In this document: positions 46,301 to 54,304 of the stretch, piece by piece | Layout: each line of letters starts with the position of its first letter | How positions within the stretch are numbered: position 1 is the stretch's first letter | The notes under the pieces: model-generated | The model's database searches: none | What the model was told of the DNA's origin: nothing | The model's input: only the letters and a program-made list of their open reading frames with translations | Made by a program: the position numbers and the translations under genes | NCBI GenBank assembly: GCA_963846775.1 | Contig: CAWJXB010000003.1 | Span: 263,510-327,509 of the forward strand | Length of the DNA stretch: 64,000 nucleotides | Origin: CAVYXA01 sp963846775 | GTDB lineage: Bacteria; Verrucomicrobiota; Verrucomicrobiia; Chthoniobacterales; UBA10450 | Reading direction: 5' to 3'

Positions 46301-46942
46301 GGCTGGGGTTACGATATCGGTTATGGCGGTCTCGATCACGTCCTGGCCAGCGGCCGCAATGTGAAAGTTCTGCTACTCGACACTGAAGTTTACTCGAACA
46401 CCGGCGGGCAATGCTCGAAATCCACGCCGCGCGGGGCAGTGGCAAAATTTTCGGCTGGCGGCAAACGCGCACCGAAAAAGGACCTGGGATTAATGGCGAT
46501 GACGTACGGCACGATCTACGTGGCCTCGGTCGCAATGGGCGCGAAAGACGAGCATACGTTAAAGGCGTTTCTTGAAGCGGAGGCCTTCGATGGCCCGGCG
46601 ATCATCATCGCTTACAGCCATTGCATCGCGCACGGCATCAACATGACCACCGCGATGCAAAACCAGAAAGCGGCGGTGAATTCGGCGCAGTGGCTTCTTT
46701 ATCGATTCAACCCGGAACGCACGGCGCGCGGCGAAAACCCGCTGCAGATCGATTCCGGGCCGCCAAAGCTGAAGGTCGCGGATTACTTTGCGATGGAGAA
46801 CCGCTTCCGGATGCTTGAGAAGATCCAGCCGAATGCCGCGAAAGAGTGCGTTAGCCGCGGGCAGCAGGATGTCGATCTTCGCCGTCAGCTTTACGAATCG
46901 CTCGCCGCTCGCCACGTCACGTCAGCAAAACCAACCCTATGA
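43316..46942 (+). CDS. nifJ: pyruvate:ferredoxin (flavodoxin) oxidoreductase
   Basis: Single-chain PFOR, 1208 residues and full length. It converts pyruvate and CoA to acetyl-CoA and CO2 and passes electrons to ferredoxin or flavodoxin. Domain I begins VAYALNEVIAIYPITPASPM. The gamma-like domain carries GLGSDGTVGANKESIK. Two [4Fe-4S] motifs appear as CIQCGKCVLVCPHAV and CTGCGICVDVCPARN. The thiamine-diphosphate domain carries CAGCGETPYIKLLTQLFGDR and GGDGWGYDIGYGGLDHVLAS with NTGGQCSKSTPRGA. The C-terminal extension is present. The stop overlaps the next start (ATGA). It points to anaerobic or microaerobic metabolism, but NifJ alone does not imply nitrogen fixation. Confidence 0.97.
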   Translation: MSLAMAEEEKSTKAGSSKREYPVPAFGPDFKTLDANEAVARVAYALNEVIAIYPITPASPMGEWADAWSAGRAKNLWGTVPEVIEMQSEGGAAGVIHGALQTGALSTTFTSSQGLLLMIPNMYKIAGELTPTVFHVAARSLAAQALSIFGDHSDVMAARATGWAMLCSASVQEAQDFALIAHAATLESRIPFLHFFDGFRTSHEIAKIDIVPDDVLKEMIDETRVIEHRARALSPDHPVIRGTAQNPDVYFQAREAVNPLYAACPEIVRRTMDRFAGLTGRRYGLFEYHGATDAERVIVLMGSGCEAAHETVDSLGALGEKVGVLKVRLYRPFGARAFVEMLPRTVRRIAVLDRTKEPGAGGEPLYLDCVNALYENGRRDVDMVGGRYGLSSKEFTPAMIKAIFDHLAQPQPKNHFTIGIDDDLSHTSLAFDPEFSIEPDDVVRAQFFGLGSDGTVGANKESIKIIGENTDHFAQGFFVYDSKKAGAMTVSHLRFGPRPIRSTYLIDRAKFVACHQPFLLERCDLLKDLAKSGTFLLNSPLGRDRVWARLPANAQQRLSDRKARFFVIDANKVARDCGLGGRINTVMQTCFFAISGVLPPEQALAAIKESIRTTYRKKGDEVVEKNLCAVDDTLSHLQEVEVPAHATADGPNHNGQLAGAPSFVKNVLGEIMLGRGDRVPVSALPNDGTYPTGTTRWEKRNLAAEIPVWDPAVCIQCGKCVLVCPHAVIRSKVYQASALEGAPSAFKSAKARLPDWKELNYTLQVAAEDCTGCGICVDVCPARNKSEARLKAINMQPQLPLREAERANWNFFLSLPEMDRRQISTANVRAMQVQQPLFEFSGACAGCGETPYIKLLTQLFGDRLIIANATGCSSIYGGNLPTTPYTQNRDGRGPAWANSLFEDNAEFGLGFRVSIDKQQEFAGELLQQLSPQIGRRLATAILNARQRDEADIFDQRARVAELKHRLEALGDTQAKRLLALADMLVRKSVWIVGGDGWGYDIGYGGLDHVLASGRNVKVLLLDTEVYSNTGGQCSKSTPRGAVAKFSAGGKRAPKKDLGLMAMTYGTIYVASVAMGAKDEHTLKAFLEAEAFDGPAIIIAYSHCIAHGINMTTAMQNQKAAVNSAQWLLYRFNPERTARGENPLQIDSGPPKLKVADYFAMENRFRMLEKIQPNAAKECVSRGQQDVDLRRQLYESLAARHVTSAKPTL

Positions 46943-47955
46943 AACTGGCCACTAATTATCTCGGATTGAAACTACGGACACCACTTGTGCCTTCGGCGTC
47001 GCCGCTTTCGCATCACGTCGACAACATCAAGCGAATGGAGGACGCCGGCGCTTCGGCCGTGGTTTTCCATTCTCTTTTCGAAGAGCAATTGAGCCGGGAA
47101 CGTCACGCGCTGCATTATTATCTCGAACAAGGCGCGGAAGCGCATGCCGAAGCGCTTAGTTATTTTCCCCAGCCGGCGGAATTCAAGGTTGGCCCTGAAG
47201 AATATGTCGAAAATCTCGCGCGGGCGAAGGCGGCCGTAAATATTCCAATCATCGGAAGTCTGAACGGCACGACGTTCGGGGGTTGGATGAAATATGGCCA
47301 GCAAATCGAACAAGCTGGCGCCGACGCAATCGAGTTAAACATCTACAACGTGCCGACGAACCCTGATCAAAGCGCAGACGAGATCGAGAACGATTACCTC
47401 ACCATTGTCGCATCGGTAAAAGCGCAGGTGAAAATTCCGGTCGCGGTCAAGCTCAGTCCGTTCTTCACGAATTTCGCGCGCTTTGCCCGGAGCCTCGATC
47501 GCAACGGGGCCGACGCGCTCGTGTTGTTCAATCGGTTTTATCAGCCGGACATCGAACTCGAGACGCTCGAGATTAGTCCAAACATCCTGCTCAGCACGCC
47601 GATGGCGATGCGGTTACCGATGCGGTGGATTGCCCTTTTGTATGGCCGGATTGGCGCAAATCTGGCCGCCACCAGCGGCATTCATCGCGCCAGCGATGCC
47701 TTGAAAATGTTGATGGCTGGCGCTGATGTGACGATGCTTTGCTCGGTGCTGTTGCGGCGCGGTATCAGTCACATTGGTCTGATCGAGCGCGAGATGCGGG
47801 AATGGATGGAAGAACACGAATACGAATCGATCGAGCAACTCAAGGGCAGTATGAGTCAGAAGAATTGCCCGGACCCGAGCGCATTCGAGCGCGCGCAATA
47901 TATGCGTGCGCTCTCGAGTTATCCGGTGAGTTCTTCCTCGACCGCACCGTTATAA
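46939..47955 (+). CDS. dihydroorotate-dehydrogenase-like flavoprotein
   Basis: 338 residues, overlapping nifJ by four bases. FMN-binding TIM barrel of the DHOD/PreA type: LATNYLGLKLRTPLVPSASP, NIPIIGSLNGTTFGGWMKYG, ADAIELNIYNVPTNPD, KIPVAVKLSPFFTNFARFAR, GADALVLFNRFYQPDIEL. The Lys of VAVKLSP and the Asn of the ELNIYN segment match flavin-site positions. The catalytic Cys/Ser loop of true PyrD is not obvious, and the fixed pairing with nifJ seen in several phyla suggests a role in ferredoxin-linked redox rather than pyrimidine synthesis. Confidence 0.9.
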   Translation: MKLATNYLGLKLRTPLVPSASPLSHHVDNIKRMEDAGASAVVFHSLFEEQLSRERHALHYYLEQGAEAHAEALSYFPQPAEFKVGPEEYVENLARAKAAVNIPIIGSLNGTTFGGWMKYGQQIEQAGADAIELNIYNVPTNPDQSADEIENDYLTIVASVKAQVKIPVAVKLSPFFTNFARFARSLDRNGADALVLFNRFYQPDIELETLEISPNILLSTPMAMRLPMRWIALLYGRIGANLAATSGIHRASDALKMLMAGADVTMLCSVLLRRGISHIGLIEREMREWMEEHEYESIEQLKGSMSQKNCPDPSAFERAQYMRALSSYPVSSSSTAPL

Positions 47956-47979
47956 GACGCTAAAAGCGGCATCATGCCA

Positions 47980-48072
47980 AAAGAAGGGACCAAAGGGACA
48001 ACCAGGACGAAAGAGACGCGGCGCCAACGCATGACCCGCGCCCGCATTGCCGCGCGGAACCAACAGAGACCA
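47980..48072. repeat. GGACCAAAGGGAC-type repeat before the peptidase gene
   Basis: GGGACCAAAGGGACAACCAG at the left and CCAACAGAGACCACAG at the right. A related sequence with GGACTAAAGGGAC and the inverse of CCAACAGAGAC lies just after the same gene (50969-51024), so the gene is bracketed by two copies of one repeat family. Confidence 0.45.
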
Positions 48073-48074
48073 CA

Positions 48075-50969
48075 GTGATTAAAAGGACGAAAGTCGCGCT
48101 CTCCCTTTCTGTCGCTGTCGTCCTTTTTGTCTCGGCAAAGGCCGCGGATGAGGCTGCCCAGGAACCGCGCTTCATCACGAATGCGCGGCAGTTGATTTTT
48201 GAAGGGCGGCGTAGTGGCGAAGGTTATTTCTCCCAGGACGGAAGCAAACTGATTTTTCAGAGCGAGCGCGAAGAGGGAAATCCTTTTTATCAGATGTATG
48301 TGCTCGATCTGAGCAGTGGCGATACGACTCGCGTTTCACCCGGCATGGGCAAGACGACCTGCGGATTTTTCCAACCGGGAACGGGTCGCGTGATATTCGC
48401 TTCGAGCCATGCCGATCCGGAGGCGCGTGCGAAACAAAAAGCCGAGCTGGAATTTCGTGCCGCCGGCAAGCAGCGACGTTATTCGTGGGATTACGATGCG
48501 GTGTTCGATATTTATTCAGCAAAACAGGATGGCTCCGACCTGTTGAATTTGACGCATTCGCCCGGCTATGACGCCGAGGGCGCAGTTTCGCCGGATGGAA
48601 AAGAAATCGTTTTTTGTTCGCTGCGAGGCGCGTTCCCGCTGGAAAAACTTTCGCCCGAGCAGCGTGCGCGTTACGAAAAAGATCCGTCGTGGTTCGGGGA
48701 GATCTACATCATGAACGCCGATGGCTCGAACGTGCGTCGCCTAACGGACGCGCCGGGCTACGACGGCGGCCCGTTCTTCTCGCCGGATGGAGGGCGGATT
48801 ATCTGGCGACATTTTGAGGAAAACGGATTGATCGCAGATATCTGGACGATGAAGCGCGATGGTTCGGACAAACGCCGCCTCACCGATTTCAAATCGATGT
48901 CATGGGCGCCATTTTATCATCCGAGCGGTAAATATGTGATCTTCACATCGAACAAATTCGGTTTCGAGAATTTCGAGTTGTTCATTGTCGATGTGAACGG
49001 CGAGCACGAGCCGGTGCGCGTTACGTTTACGCCGGGATTCGATGGTTTGCCGGTTTTTTCGCCCGACGGAAAAAAGCTTTGCTGGACGAGCGGGCGCACG
49101 AGCGACGGCAAAGCGCAGTTGTTCCTGGCCGATTGGAATGACGAAGCCGCGCGGGCTGCGCTCGGCGCTTCGGCGAAGAGATCGACATCACCGGAGCCGA
49201 GCGTCGCCCCGACTCAGATAGATAATCTGCGGAGCAAAGTAGAGTGGCTCGCCGATCCGGCGCGCGAAGGTCGCATGACAGGCAGCGCCGGTGCGGAAGC
49301 GGCCGCGAAATGGATAGCCGACTATTTTCGCCAGGTCGGGTTGCAATCGTTTAACGAGAATTTTCTGTCATCGTTTCAATTCAACGCCGGCGAACGCATC
49401 TTGCCGGAAAAGACGCAACTCAAAATCGCGGCCAATTCTCAATCATCCCGCGCTAAACTCGATCAGGATTTCAGGCCACTGCCTTTTAGCGAAAACGGCG
49501 AAGTGACCGGTGACGTTGTCTTCGTCGGATACGGCCTGGTTGTGCCTGGCGACGGCGGAGCCCGATACGATTCCTACGCCGGATTAGAGGTGAAGGACAA
49601 GATCGTCCTCGTTTTGCGCTACGTGCCGGAGAGCGTCGCACCCGCACGACGTGCGCAGCTCAATCGTTACGCGTCACCGCGATACAAGGCGATGCTGGCG
49701 CGTGAGCACGGGGCGAAAGCGATTCTCCTCATCACCGGACCGAATTCACCGCACGCGGGCGAATTAATTCCGCTGACCAACGATTTTACCAGTACGGGCA
49801 GCGGTATCGTTGCCGCGTCAATCAATGACAAAACGGCTAACGCGCTTTTCGCACCCGGCGGGAAAAACTTGAAGACGTTGCAATCCGCGCTCGACACAGA
49901 AAATCCGCACGCGGAAGGCGGATTCATTTTGCCGAAAGTGAAAGTGTCGCTCGCGTGCGGTGTGGAGCATTTGAAGAAGACCGACGCAAATGTGGTGGGA
50001 TTCTTGCCGCCGGCGTCAGGATCGACAGATGCGGAATACATTGCGGTGGGCGCGCACTACGATCATCTCGGCCACGGTGGCAGCAGCTCGCTCGATCGCG
50101 CCGGCGAAGAAAATGAAATCCATCCCGGCGCCGATGATAACGCTTCCGGCACGGCATGGGTGATGGAAATAGCTGCGGCGCTGGCAAAGGAACGCGCAGA
50201 GGATCCGGAAAAATTTCGCCGCGGAATCATTTTCGTCTGTTGGTCTGGTGAAGAAATCGGTTTGATCGGCTCGGCCGCATTTTGCGAACATCCGCCCGTG
50301 CCGCTGGGCAAGATTGTGGCTTATGTGAACGCCGACATGATTGGCCGCATGCGCGAGAACAAACTCACTTTGCAGGGCGTAGGTTCATCGCCGGCGTGGC
50401 GGCGCTTAATCGAGAAACGAAATATAGCGGCCGGATTCAATCTCGCGCTCCAGGACGATCCCTATCTGCCGACGGACGTGACGAGCTTCTATACGAAGAA
50501 TGTTCCGGTCCTGAATTTCTTCACCGGCGCGCACGAAGATTATCACCGGCCGACCGATACTGCCGACAAGCTTGATTACCAGGATCTCGACCGAGTGGCA
50601 AAATTCGCGCGCCATATCATTGCCGATCTGGCGGCAAGCCCCCAGCGTCCCGGTCTCGCCAAAGTGGAGCAAAGCAGTCAGCCGTTTGGTGGGCGCGAGA
50701 CCTTGCGCGCTTATCTTGGCACGATCCCCGATTACACCACGGAAGTGAAAGGCGTAAAACTGAGTGGAGTGCGCGGCGGTAGTCCGGCCGAAAAAGGTGG
50801 ATTGAAAGGCGGTGACGTGATCGTGGAATTCGCCGGCCAGAAAATTACCAACATCTACGATTACACCTACGCGCTCGATGCCGTGAAGATCGGCCAACCG
50901 GCGAAGATGATCGTTGAGCGCGCCGGCCAACGCGTAATTATTACGGTCACGCCCGAAGCGCGAAAATAA
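48075..50969 (+). CDS. exported TolB-like propeller, M28 metallopeptidase and PDZ fusion
   Basis: 964 residues from a GTG at 48075, with a signal peptide (TKVALSLSVAVVLFVSAKAA). Residues about 35-370 form a TolB/PD40 propeller (YFSQDGSKLIFQSE; GAVSPDGKEIVFCS; YIMNADGSNVRRLTD). Residues about 375-860 form an M28 (Zn aminopeptidase) unit with an inserted PA-type region. Its metal and catalytic residues are visible: AHYDHLG (His, Asp), GADDNASG, WSGEEIGLIGS (Glu-Glu), NADMIGR and HEDYHRPTDTAD. Residues about 870-964 form a PDZ domain (LSGVRGGSPAEKGGLKGGDV). The combination suggests substrate capture by propeller and PDZ with cleavage by M28 in the periplasm or outside the cell. It is flanked by repeats on both sides. 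Confidence 0.92.
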   Translation: MIKRTKVALSLSVAVVLFVSAKAADEAAQEPRFITNARQLIFEGRRSGEGYFSQDGSKLIFQSEREEGNPFYQMYVLDLSSGDTTRVSPGMGKTTCGFFQPGTGRVIFASSHADPEARAKQKAELEFRAAGKQRRYSWDYDAVFDIYSAKQDGSDLLNLTHSPGYDAEGAVSPDGKEIVFCSLRGAFPLEKLSPEQRARYEKDPSWFGEIYIMNADGSNVRRLTDAPGYDGGPFFSPDGGRIIWRHFEENGLIADIWTMKRDGSDKRRLTDFKSMSWAPFYHPSGKYVIFTSNKFGFENFELFIVDVNGEHEPVRVTFTPGFDGLPVFSPDGKKLCWTSGRTSDGKAQLFLADWNDEAARAALGASAKRSTSPEPSVAPTQIDNLRSKVEWLADPAREGRMTGSAGAEAAAKWIADYFRQVGLQSFNENFLSSFQFNAGERILPEKTQLKIAANSQSSRAKLDQDFRPLPFSENGEVTGDVVFVGYGLVVPGDGGARYDSYAGLEVKDKIVLVLRYVPESVAPARRAQLNRYASPRYKAMLAREHGAKAILLITGPNSPHAGELIPLTNDFTSTGSGIVAASINDKTANALFAPGGKNLKTLQSALDTENPHAEGGFILPKVKVSLACGVEHLKKTDANVVGFLPPASGSTDAEYIAVGAHYDHLGHGGSSSLDRAGEENEIHPGADDNASGTAWVMEIAAALAKERAEDPEKFRRGIIFVCWSGEEIGLIGSAAFCEHPPVPLGKIVAYVNADMIGRMRENKLTLQGVGSSPAWRRLIEKRNIAAGFNLALQDDPYLPTDVTSFYTKNVPVLNFFTGAHEDYHRPTDTADKLDYQDLDRVAKFARHIIADLAASPQRPGLAKVEQSSQPFGGRETLRAYLGTIPDYTTEVKGVKLSGVRGGSPAEKGGLKGGDVIVEFAGQKITNIYDYTYALDAVKIGQPAKMIVERAGQRVIITVTPEARK

Positions 50970-51024
50970 GGACTAAAGGGACGCAATCAACGAAAGGGAA
51001 CGGCTTGTTGTCTCTGTTGGCTCT
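50969..51024. repeat. GGACTAAAGGGAC-type repeat after the peptidase gene
   Basis: Starts AGGACTAAAGGGACGCAATC and ends TCTGTTGGCTCTTTAG, imperfect inverted ends. Counterpart of the repeat at 47980-48072. It fills the gap to the convergent decarboxylase gene. Confidence 0.45.
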
Positions 51025-52812
51025 TTAGTTGCGTTCGATCAGCTTGCTGCCGCGGACCTTGCGGACTTCAGCCGCGATTTTCGCGAGTTGGCTGCTCACT
51101 TCGTTACGTGGGATTTTGAGCTCGATGACCTGAACGCGATCAGATTTTTGCGCGCGACTGAGAGCAGCGTCGAATTCTCCTTTCGTGCTTGCCATCGTAG
51201 ATGCGCCGCCTTGCACCAGCTCGCAGATTTTGCTGTAGTTCCATTGCGTGATGATGTTGAAACGGCCTTCTTGGATTTGCCGCATCGTCCCGTAGCCGTC
51301 GTTGTTCAGGACGATGATGACCGGATTAAGCCCAAGACGAACAGCGGTGGAGATTTCGGTGCCGGTCATTTGGAATGCGCCATCACCGACCAGGACATAC
51401 GGACGCAATCTTTTCGCGGCGAGAGCGACCCCGATGCTCGCCGGAACAGCAAATCCCATCGACATGTAGTAGGCCGGGGCAATGAATTGGGCTTGTCGCG
51501 AGCTGCGAATTCCCACAGCACCGAAAATGGCGTCCCCGATATCGGCCACGACGCAGCAGCGTTCGTCGAGATGCAATGAAAGAATGCGAAAAACATCGGC
51601 CATCGTGAGCGCATCCTGCCGCTCGGTTTTCTTCAACGGAACCGGTTCCATGTGACGATTTGGGTGTCTAAATTTTTTGGGCTTGATCCGGGCCGAGACC
51701 AGAGATTCCAGAAATTCGCGAAACTGGATCGAGTCATAACGATGATACTGAACCGAAACACGTTCCGTGGTGGCGAGAACCGTTCGTCGTCGATCCAACT
51801 TCGCTGTGTTAAAGCCCATGCTCATGTCGGTGATAAACGTGCCCAGCATCAGAACCAGATCGGCCGACTCGACATACTTGCGAACATGCTCGTCGCTGCT
51901 CATCGCCCCGCCATAAACGCCAAGGTAAAGGCGATGGTTTTCCGAAACGGCGCTCTTGCTCAGGAGATCGGCCGCGATCGGGATGTTCATTCGTTCAGCC
52001 ATTCGCACAACCAAACCGGCTGTGCGATGCCGCGCGAGCTCTACCCCAGCGAGGATGACCGGCTTCTTTGCCCTCCGAATGAGTGAGAGCGTTTCATTGA
52101 CCGCGGCACTTAGCGTGTGCGGGTCGGATTTCTCAGGGACGCCCAAGGGAATTCCGTCCACCGGGATCTCGCGATCAACCATGTCGTGCGGCACTTCGAT
52201 GTAAACGGGACGCTTGTGACGCAGGCATGCTTCGACACAACGAACAATTTCGGAGGCGGCGCGCTGCTCATCGAGCAGAACCGTGCTGGCCACGGTGACT
52301 TCGTCATAAATCCGGCGCTGGGTCTCGAAGGTTTTTACCTTGTGATGAAGAAGAGGATCCTTCTCTCGATCTTTCCGTCCGGGAGCGCCGCTCACGACCA
52401 CAACCGGCGATTTTTCCGCATATGCACCCGCGATGGCATTCAGAACATTGAGGCCGCCCACACAATAGGTCACGCAAACGAGGCCAATCCCGTTGATGCG
52501 CGAATAAGCATCGGCGGCGAAACCGGCGCTCGGCTCGTGCGTCATGGTGATGTTCTCAATGCTCGATTTTTCAAGCCAGTTGAACGTGGGCAAAGCGAAG
52601 TCACCGGGAATTCCGAAACTGTGGCGGACGCCCCGCCGATAGAGGTATTCGAACAAGAATTGGCCCATCGGCATCCTGGCAGGAAAAGACTGCGAAAACG
52701 CGCGCGGTTCGGTCGGGAAGACGGCGGAAGCAAAATCGACAAGGCCATTTCTCCCGGGGTAACGAATCGGTTCTCCTACACTACGATTTACCGACGCTAG
52801 ATCAGTTTTCAT
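51025..52812 (-). CDS. thiamine-diphosphate-dependent 2-oxoacid decarboxylase (pyruvate/indolepyruvate decarboxylase family)
   Basis: About 595 residues from the ATG at 52812. The N-terminal ThDP domain has SFGIPGDFALPTFNWLEKSS and the catalytic Glu in MTHEPSAGFAADAYSRI. The di-His motif LLHHKVKTFETQ is the mark of pyruvate/indolepyruvate decarboxylases. The C-terminal ThDP-binding motif is VLVGDGAFQMTGTEIS with VIIVLNNDGYGTMRQI (GDG...NN). It would decarboxylate a 2-oxoacid to the aldehyde. A leader of about 50 residues before MPMGQFLFEYLYRRG is not typical, so a start there is possible. It is the last gene of a three-gene minus-strand set. Confidence 0.92.
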   Translation of the reverse strand: MKTDLASVNRSVGEPIRYPGRNGLVDFASAVFPTEPRAFSQSFPARMPMGQFLFEYLYRRGVRHSFGIPGDFALPTFNWLEKSSIENITMTHEPSAGFAADAYSRINGIGLVCVTYCVGGLNVLNAIAGAYAEKSPVVVVSGAPGRKDREKDPLLHHKVKTFETQRRIYDEVTVASTVLLDEQRAASEIVRCVEACLRHKRPVYIEVPHDMVDREIPVDGIPLGVPEKSDPHTLSAAVNETLSLIRRAKKPVILAGVELARHRTAGLVVRMAERMNIPIAADLLSKSAVSENHRLYLGVYGGAMSSDEHVRKYVESADLVLMLGTFITDMSMGFNTAKLDRRRTVLATTERVSVQYHRYDSIQFREFLESLVSARIKPKKFRHPNRHMEPVPLKKTERQDALTMADVFRILSLHLDERCCVVADIGDAIFGAVGIRSSRQAQFIAPAYYMSMGFAVPASIGVALAAKRLRPYVLVGDGAFQMTGTEISTAVRLGLNPVIIVLNNDGYGTMRQIQEGRFNIITQWNYSKICELVQGGASTMASTKGEFDAALSRAQKSDRVQVIELKIPRNEVSSQLAKIAAEVRKVRGSKLIERN

Positions 52813-52822
52813 GATTGAAGGA

Positions 52823-53149
52823 TTAATCCGGCGACTCATCGTCGTCTGATGACGCGCACAACGCGGGCGGCAGGAAATGATGTCGTCGCCGATTTTTTTC
52901 GTTATAGGCATCGACCGCCAGCCCCACCCAACAAATAATCGGGAAGAGCAGGCCGAGCCCGCCCGTAGCCAGGCCGAGGAGGATGCCAATCCAAATGGCA
53001 AACGGCATTCCAAAAAACATCCAGAGAAACCCGGCGGCGTAATGACCCTTATAAATATGGCCCAGACCCGGCAGAATGCTGAGCATGCCGGCGATTTCGT
53101 CCTGGGCGTGAATCGTCTCTTTCTTGAGCGGAACGGTTAATGTGTTCAT
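52823..53149 (-). CDS. small membrane protein with PGLGHIYKG motif (TM2-like)
   Basis: 108 residues from the ATG at 53149, preceded by GGAGACGACAAAAT, a good ribosome-binding site. Hydrophobic segments lie at about 20-55 and 58-85. The motif LPGLGHIYKGHYAAGFLW resembles the PGLGQxYxG/TM2-type turn of small membrane proteins of unknown function. The C-terminus is charged (EKNRRRHH ... SSDDDESPD). It is located 10 bases before the decarboxylase gene and 29 bases after a 29-codon ORF, probably in one operon. The longer frame from 53284 lacks a matching start signal. Confidence 0.78.
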   Translation of the reverse strand: MNTLTVPLKKETIHAQDEIAGMLSILPGLGHIYKGHYAAGFLWMFFGMPFAIWIGILLGLATGGLGLLFPIICWVGLAVDAYNEKNRRRHHFLPPALCASSDDDESPD

Positions 53150-53178
53150 ATTTTGTCGTCTCCTCTTAAAGGTGGCTA

Positions 53179-53268
53179 TCACCATTCGGGCTGCTTTAAA
53201 CAGCCCACGATGATCAGCGCGTACAGCGCCATCATCGACAGCACCGCGGTTAAAATCAGATATTGCAT
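53179..53268 (-). CDS. 29-residue single-helix membrane peptide
   Basis: A short ORF starting at the ATG whose complement is at 53266-53268 and ending at TGA (53179). A near-perfect GGAGG lies nine bases upstream. The peptide is almost wholly a hydrophobic helix: it starts MQYLILTAVLSMMALYALII and ends with Cys, Lys and a Trp as the last residue. The size and single-helix design recall small-complex subunits such as KdpF, CydX or CcoS, but the sequence matches none that I know. It lies immediately upstream of the TM2-like gene, in the same direction. Confidence 0.6.
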   Translation of the reverse strand: MQYLILTAVLSMMALYALIIVGCLKQPEW

Positions 53269-53674
53269 AGTCGGTTACCTCCATGGCTTTTGTTCATCTT
53301 TTGCAAAAAGGCTACTGCCCCTTGGTGCGACCCGCTCAGCATGAATTGGCTTTTACTCTGCAGAAATTGCTCTCGCCCGCCCCAGCGTCTCCCGCTACTT
53401 GATGGGTTCCGAGAGACGCTATTTTCCCTTTTCCGTTGATACGACAGGATTTTGATTTCATTTTTCTCTCTTTCTTTTTTGGTTTCTGTTTCCCATATTT
53501 CCATGGCTCAACAGAACGGAGGAATGTGATCTCCGCTGGGCAACGATTGCTTTATCCCGTGCAAGACTTGCCCAAGTCAGGACGAACTAGTTTTTGCGAC
53601 TGGCTAGGATACGACAAGCAATCGGCAAGAGATGGAGAGCGGGTGCTGCGAACACGAACGACGAATCCTTCGTT
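53269..53674. other. gap with divergent promoters likely; no gene seen
   Basis: About 400 bases between the small-peptide operon (minus) and the AraC-type gene (plus). It includes a T-rich stretch (about 53445-53500) that could be a promoter or decayed sequence. Frames running into the AraC gene are short and show no recognisable sensory domain. Confidence 0.4.
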
Positions 53675-54037
53675 ATGAGATCAAATTCAAATGGAGCTGA
53701 GCCGGCTGATATCTGGAAAGCGCGGCGGTTGATCGAGCAAGACTCGGCTGAGGAGCTTTCACTAACCAAAGTGGCGCGAGCGGTTCACATCTGCCCCACG
53801 TACTTCAGCGAAAAATTCAAGCAGGTGACCGGAGTAAATTTCGTCGATTACGTCGCTCGGACCCGCTTTGAGAAAGCCCGGAAGCTTTTGGAAGATGCCG
53901 ATCTTCGGATTAGTGAGATCGCATTCGCGGTTGGGTTTCAGTCGCTCTCGCAGTTCAATCGCGTTTTCAAAAAATTGTCGGGAAAATCACCAACGGCGTA
54001 TCGGGCCCAGCATTTGCGACACAAGAGACGGCCTTGA
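53675..54037 (+). CDS. AraC-family DNA-binding protein, HTH domain only
   Basis: 120 residues from the ATG at 53675 (MRSNSNGAEPADIWKARRLI). Two helix-turn-helix units of the AraC family are clear: ELSLTKVARAVHICPTYFSE with FKQVTGVNFVDYVARTR, and ISEIAFAVGFQSLSQFNRVF with FKKLSGKSPTAYR. No ligand-binding domain is present. An upstream extension to 53594 is possible but does not add a recognisable domain, so the gene may be the surviving DNA-binding end of a longer regulator. A second, degraded copy of its C-terminus lies at 54305-54420. Confidence 0.82.
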   Translation: MRSNSNGAEPADIWKARRLIEQDSAEELSLTKVARAVHICPTYFSEKFKQVTGVNFVDYVARTRFEKARKLLEDADLRISEIAFAVGFQSLSQFNRVFKKLSGKSPTAYRAQHLRHKRRP

Positions 54038-54040
54038 AAA

Positions 54041-54222
54041 TCACGCGTGCGTTGGCACAGGAGGCGGCGCCGGCTGAAGCGACCAATGTCGCGAACGCCA
54101 GAGAAAGTAGATCGCCGGAAAAACGACAAGCTCCATTGCCGTGGAAGTAATGATGCCGCCAATCATCGGCGTTGCGATTCTTTTCATGACATCAGCTCCA
54201 GCGCCATGGCTCCAGCGTCGCT
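54041..54222 (-). pseudogene. C-terminal fragment of a CusA/CzcA-type RND efflux transporter
   Basis: On the minus strand the frame ending at 54041 reads WSHGAGADVMKRIATPMIGG, then IITSTAMELVVFPAIYFLWR, the last helices of heavy-metal RND transporters, plus a short Pro-rich tail. Upstream of about 54222 the similarity stops. Only about 55 of roughly 1040 residues remain, so this is a relic. Confidence 0.8.
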
Positions 54223-54304
54223 GTCTGGATCGGCTTGATTGCGCTGGCCAGCGTGAGCGCGGAAACGGCGGTAGTGTGCTAGCCGCCGAGATAAAGTAAG
54301 CGCC

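Noticed and set aside
43316..46942. Nitrogen fixation from the presence of nifJ
   Set aside because: NifJ is a general pyruvate oxidoreductase, and no nif structural gene is in the window.
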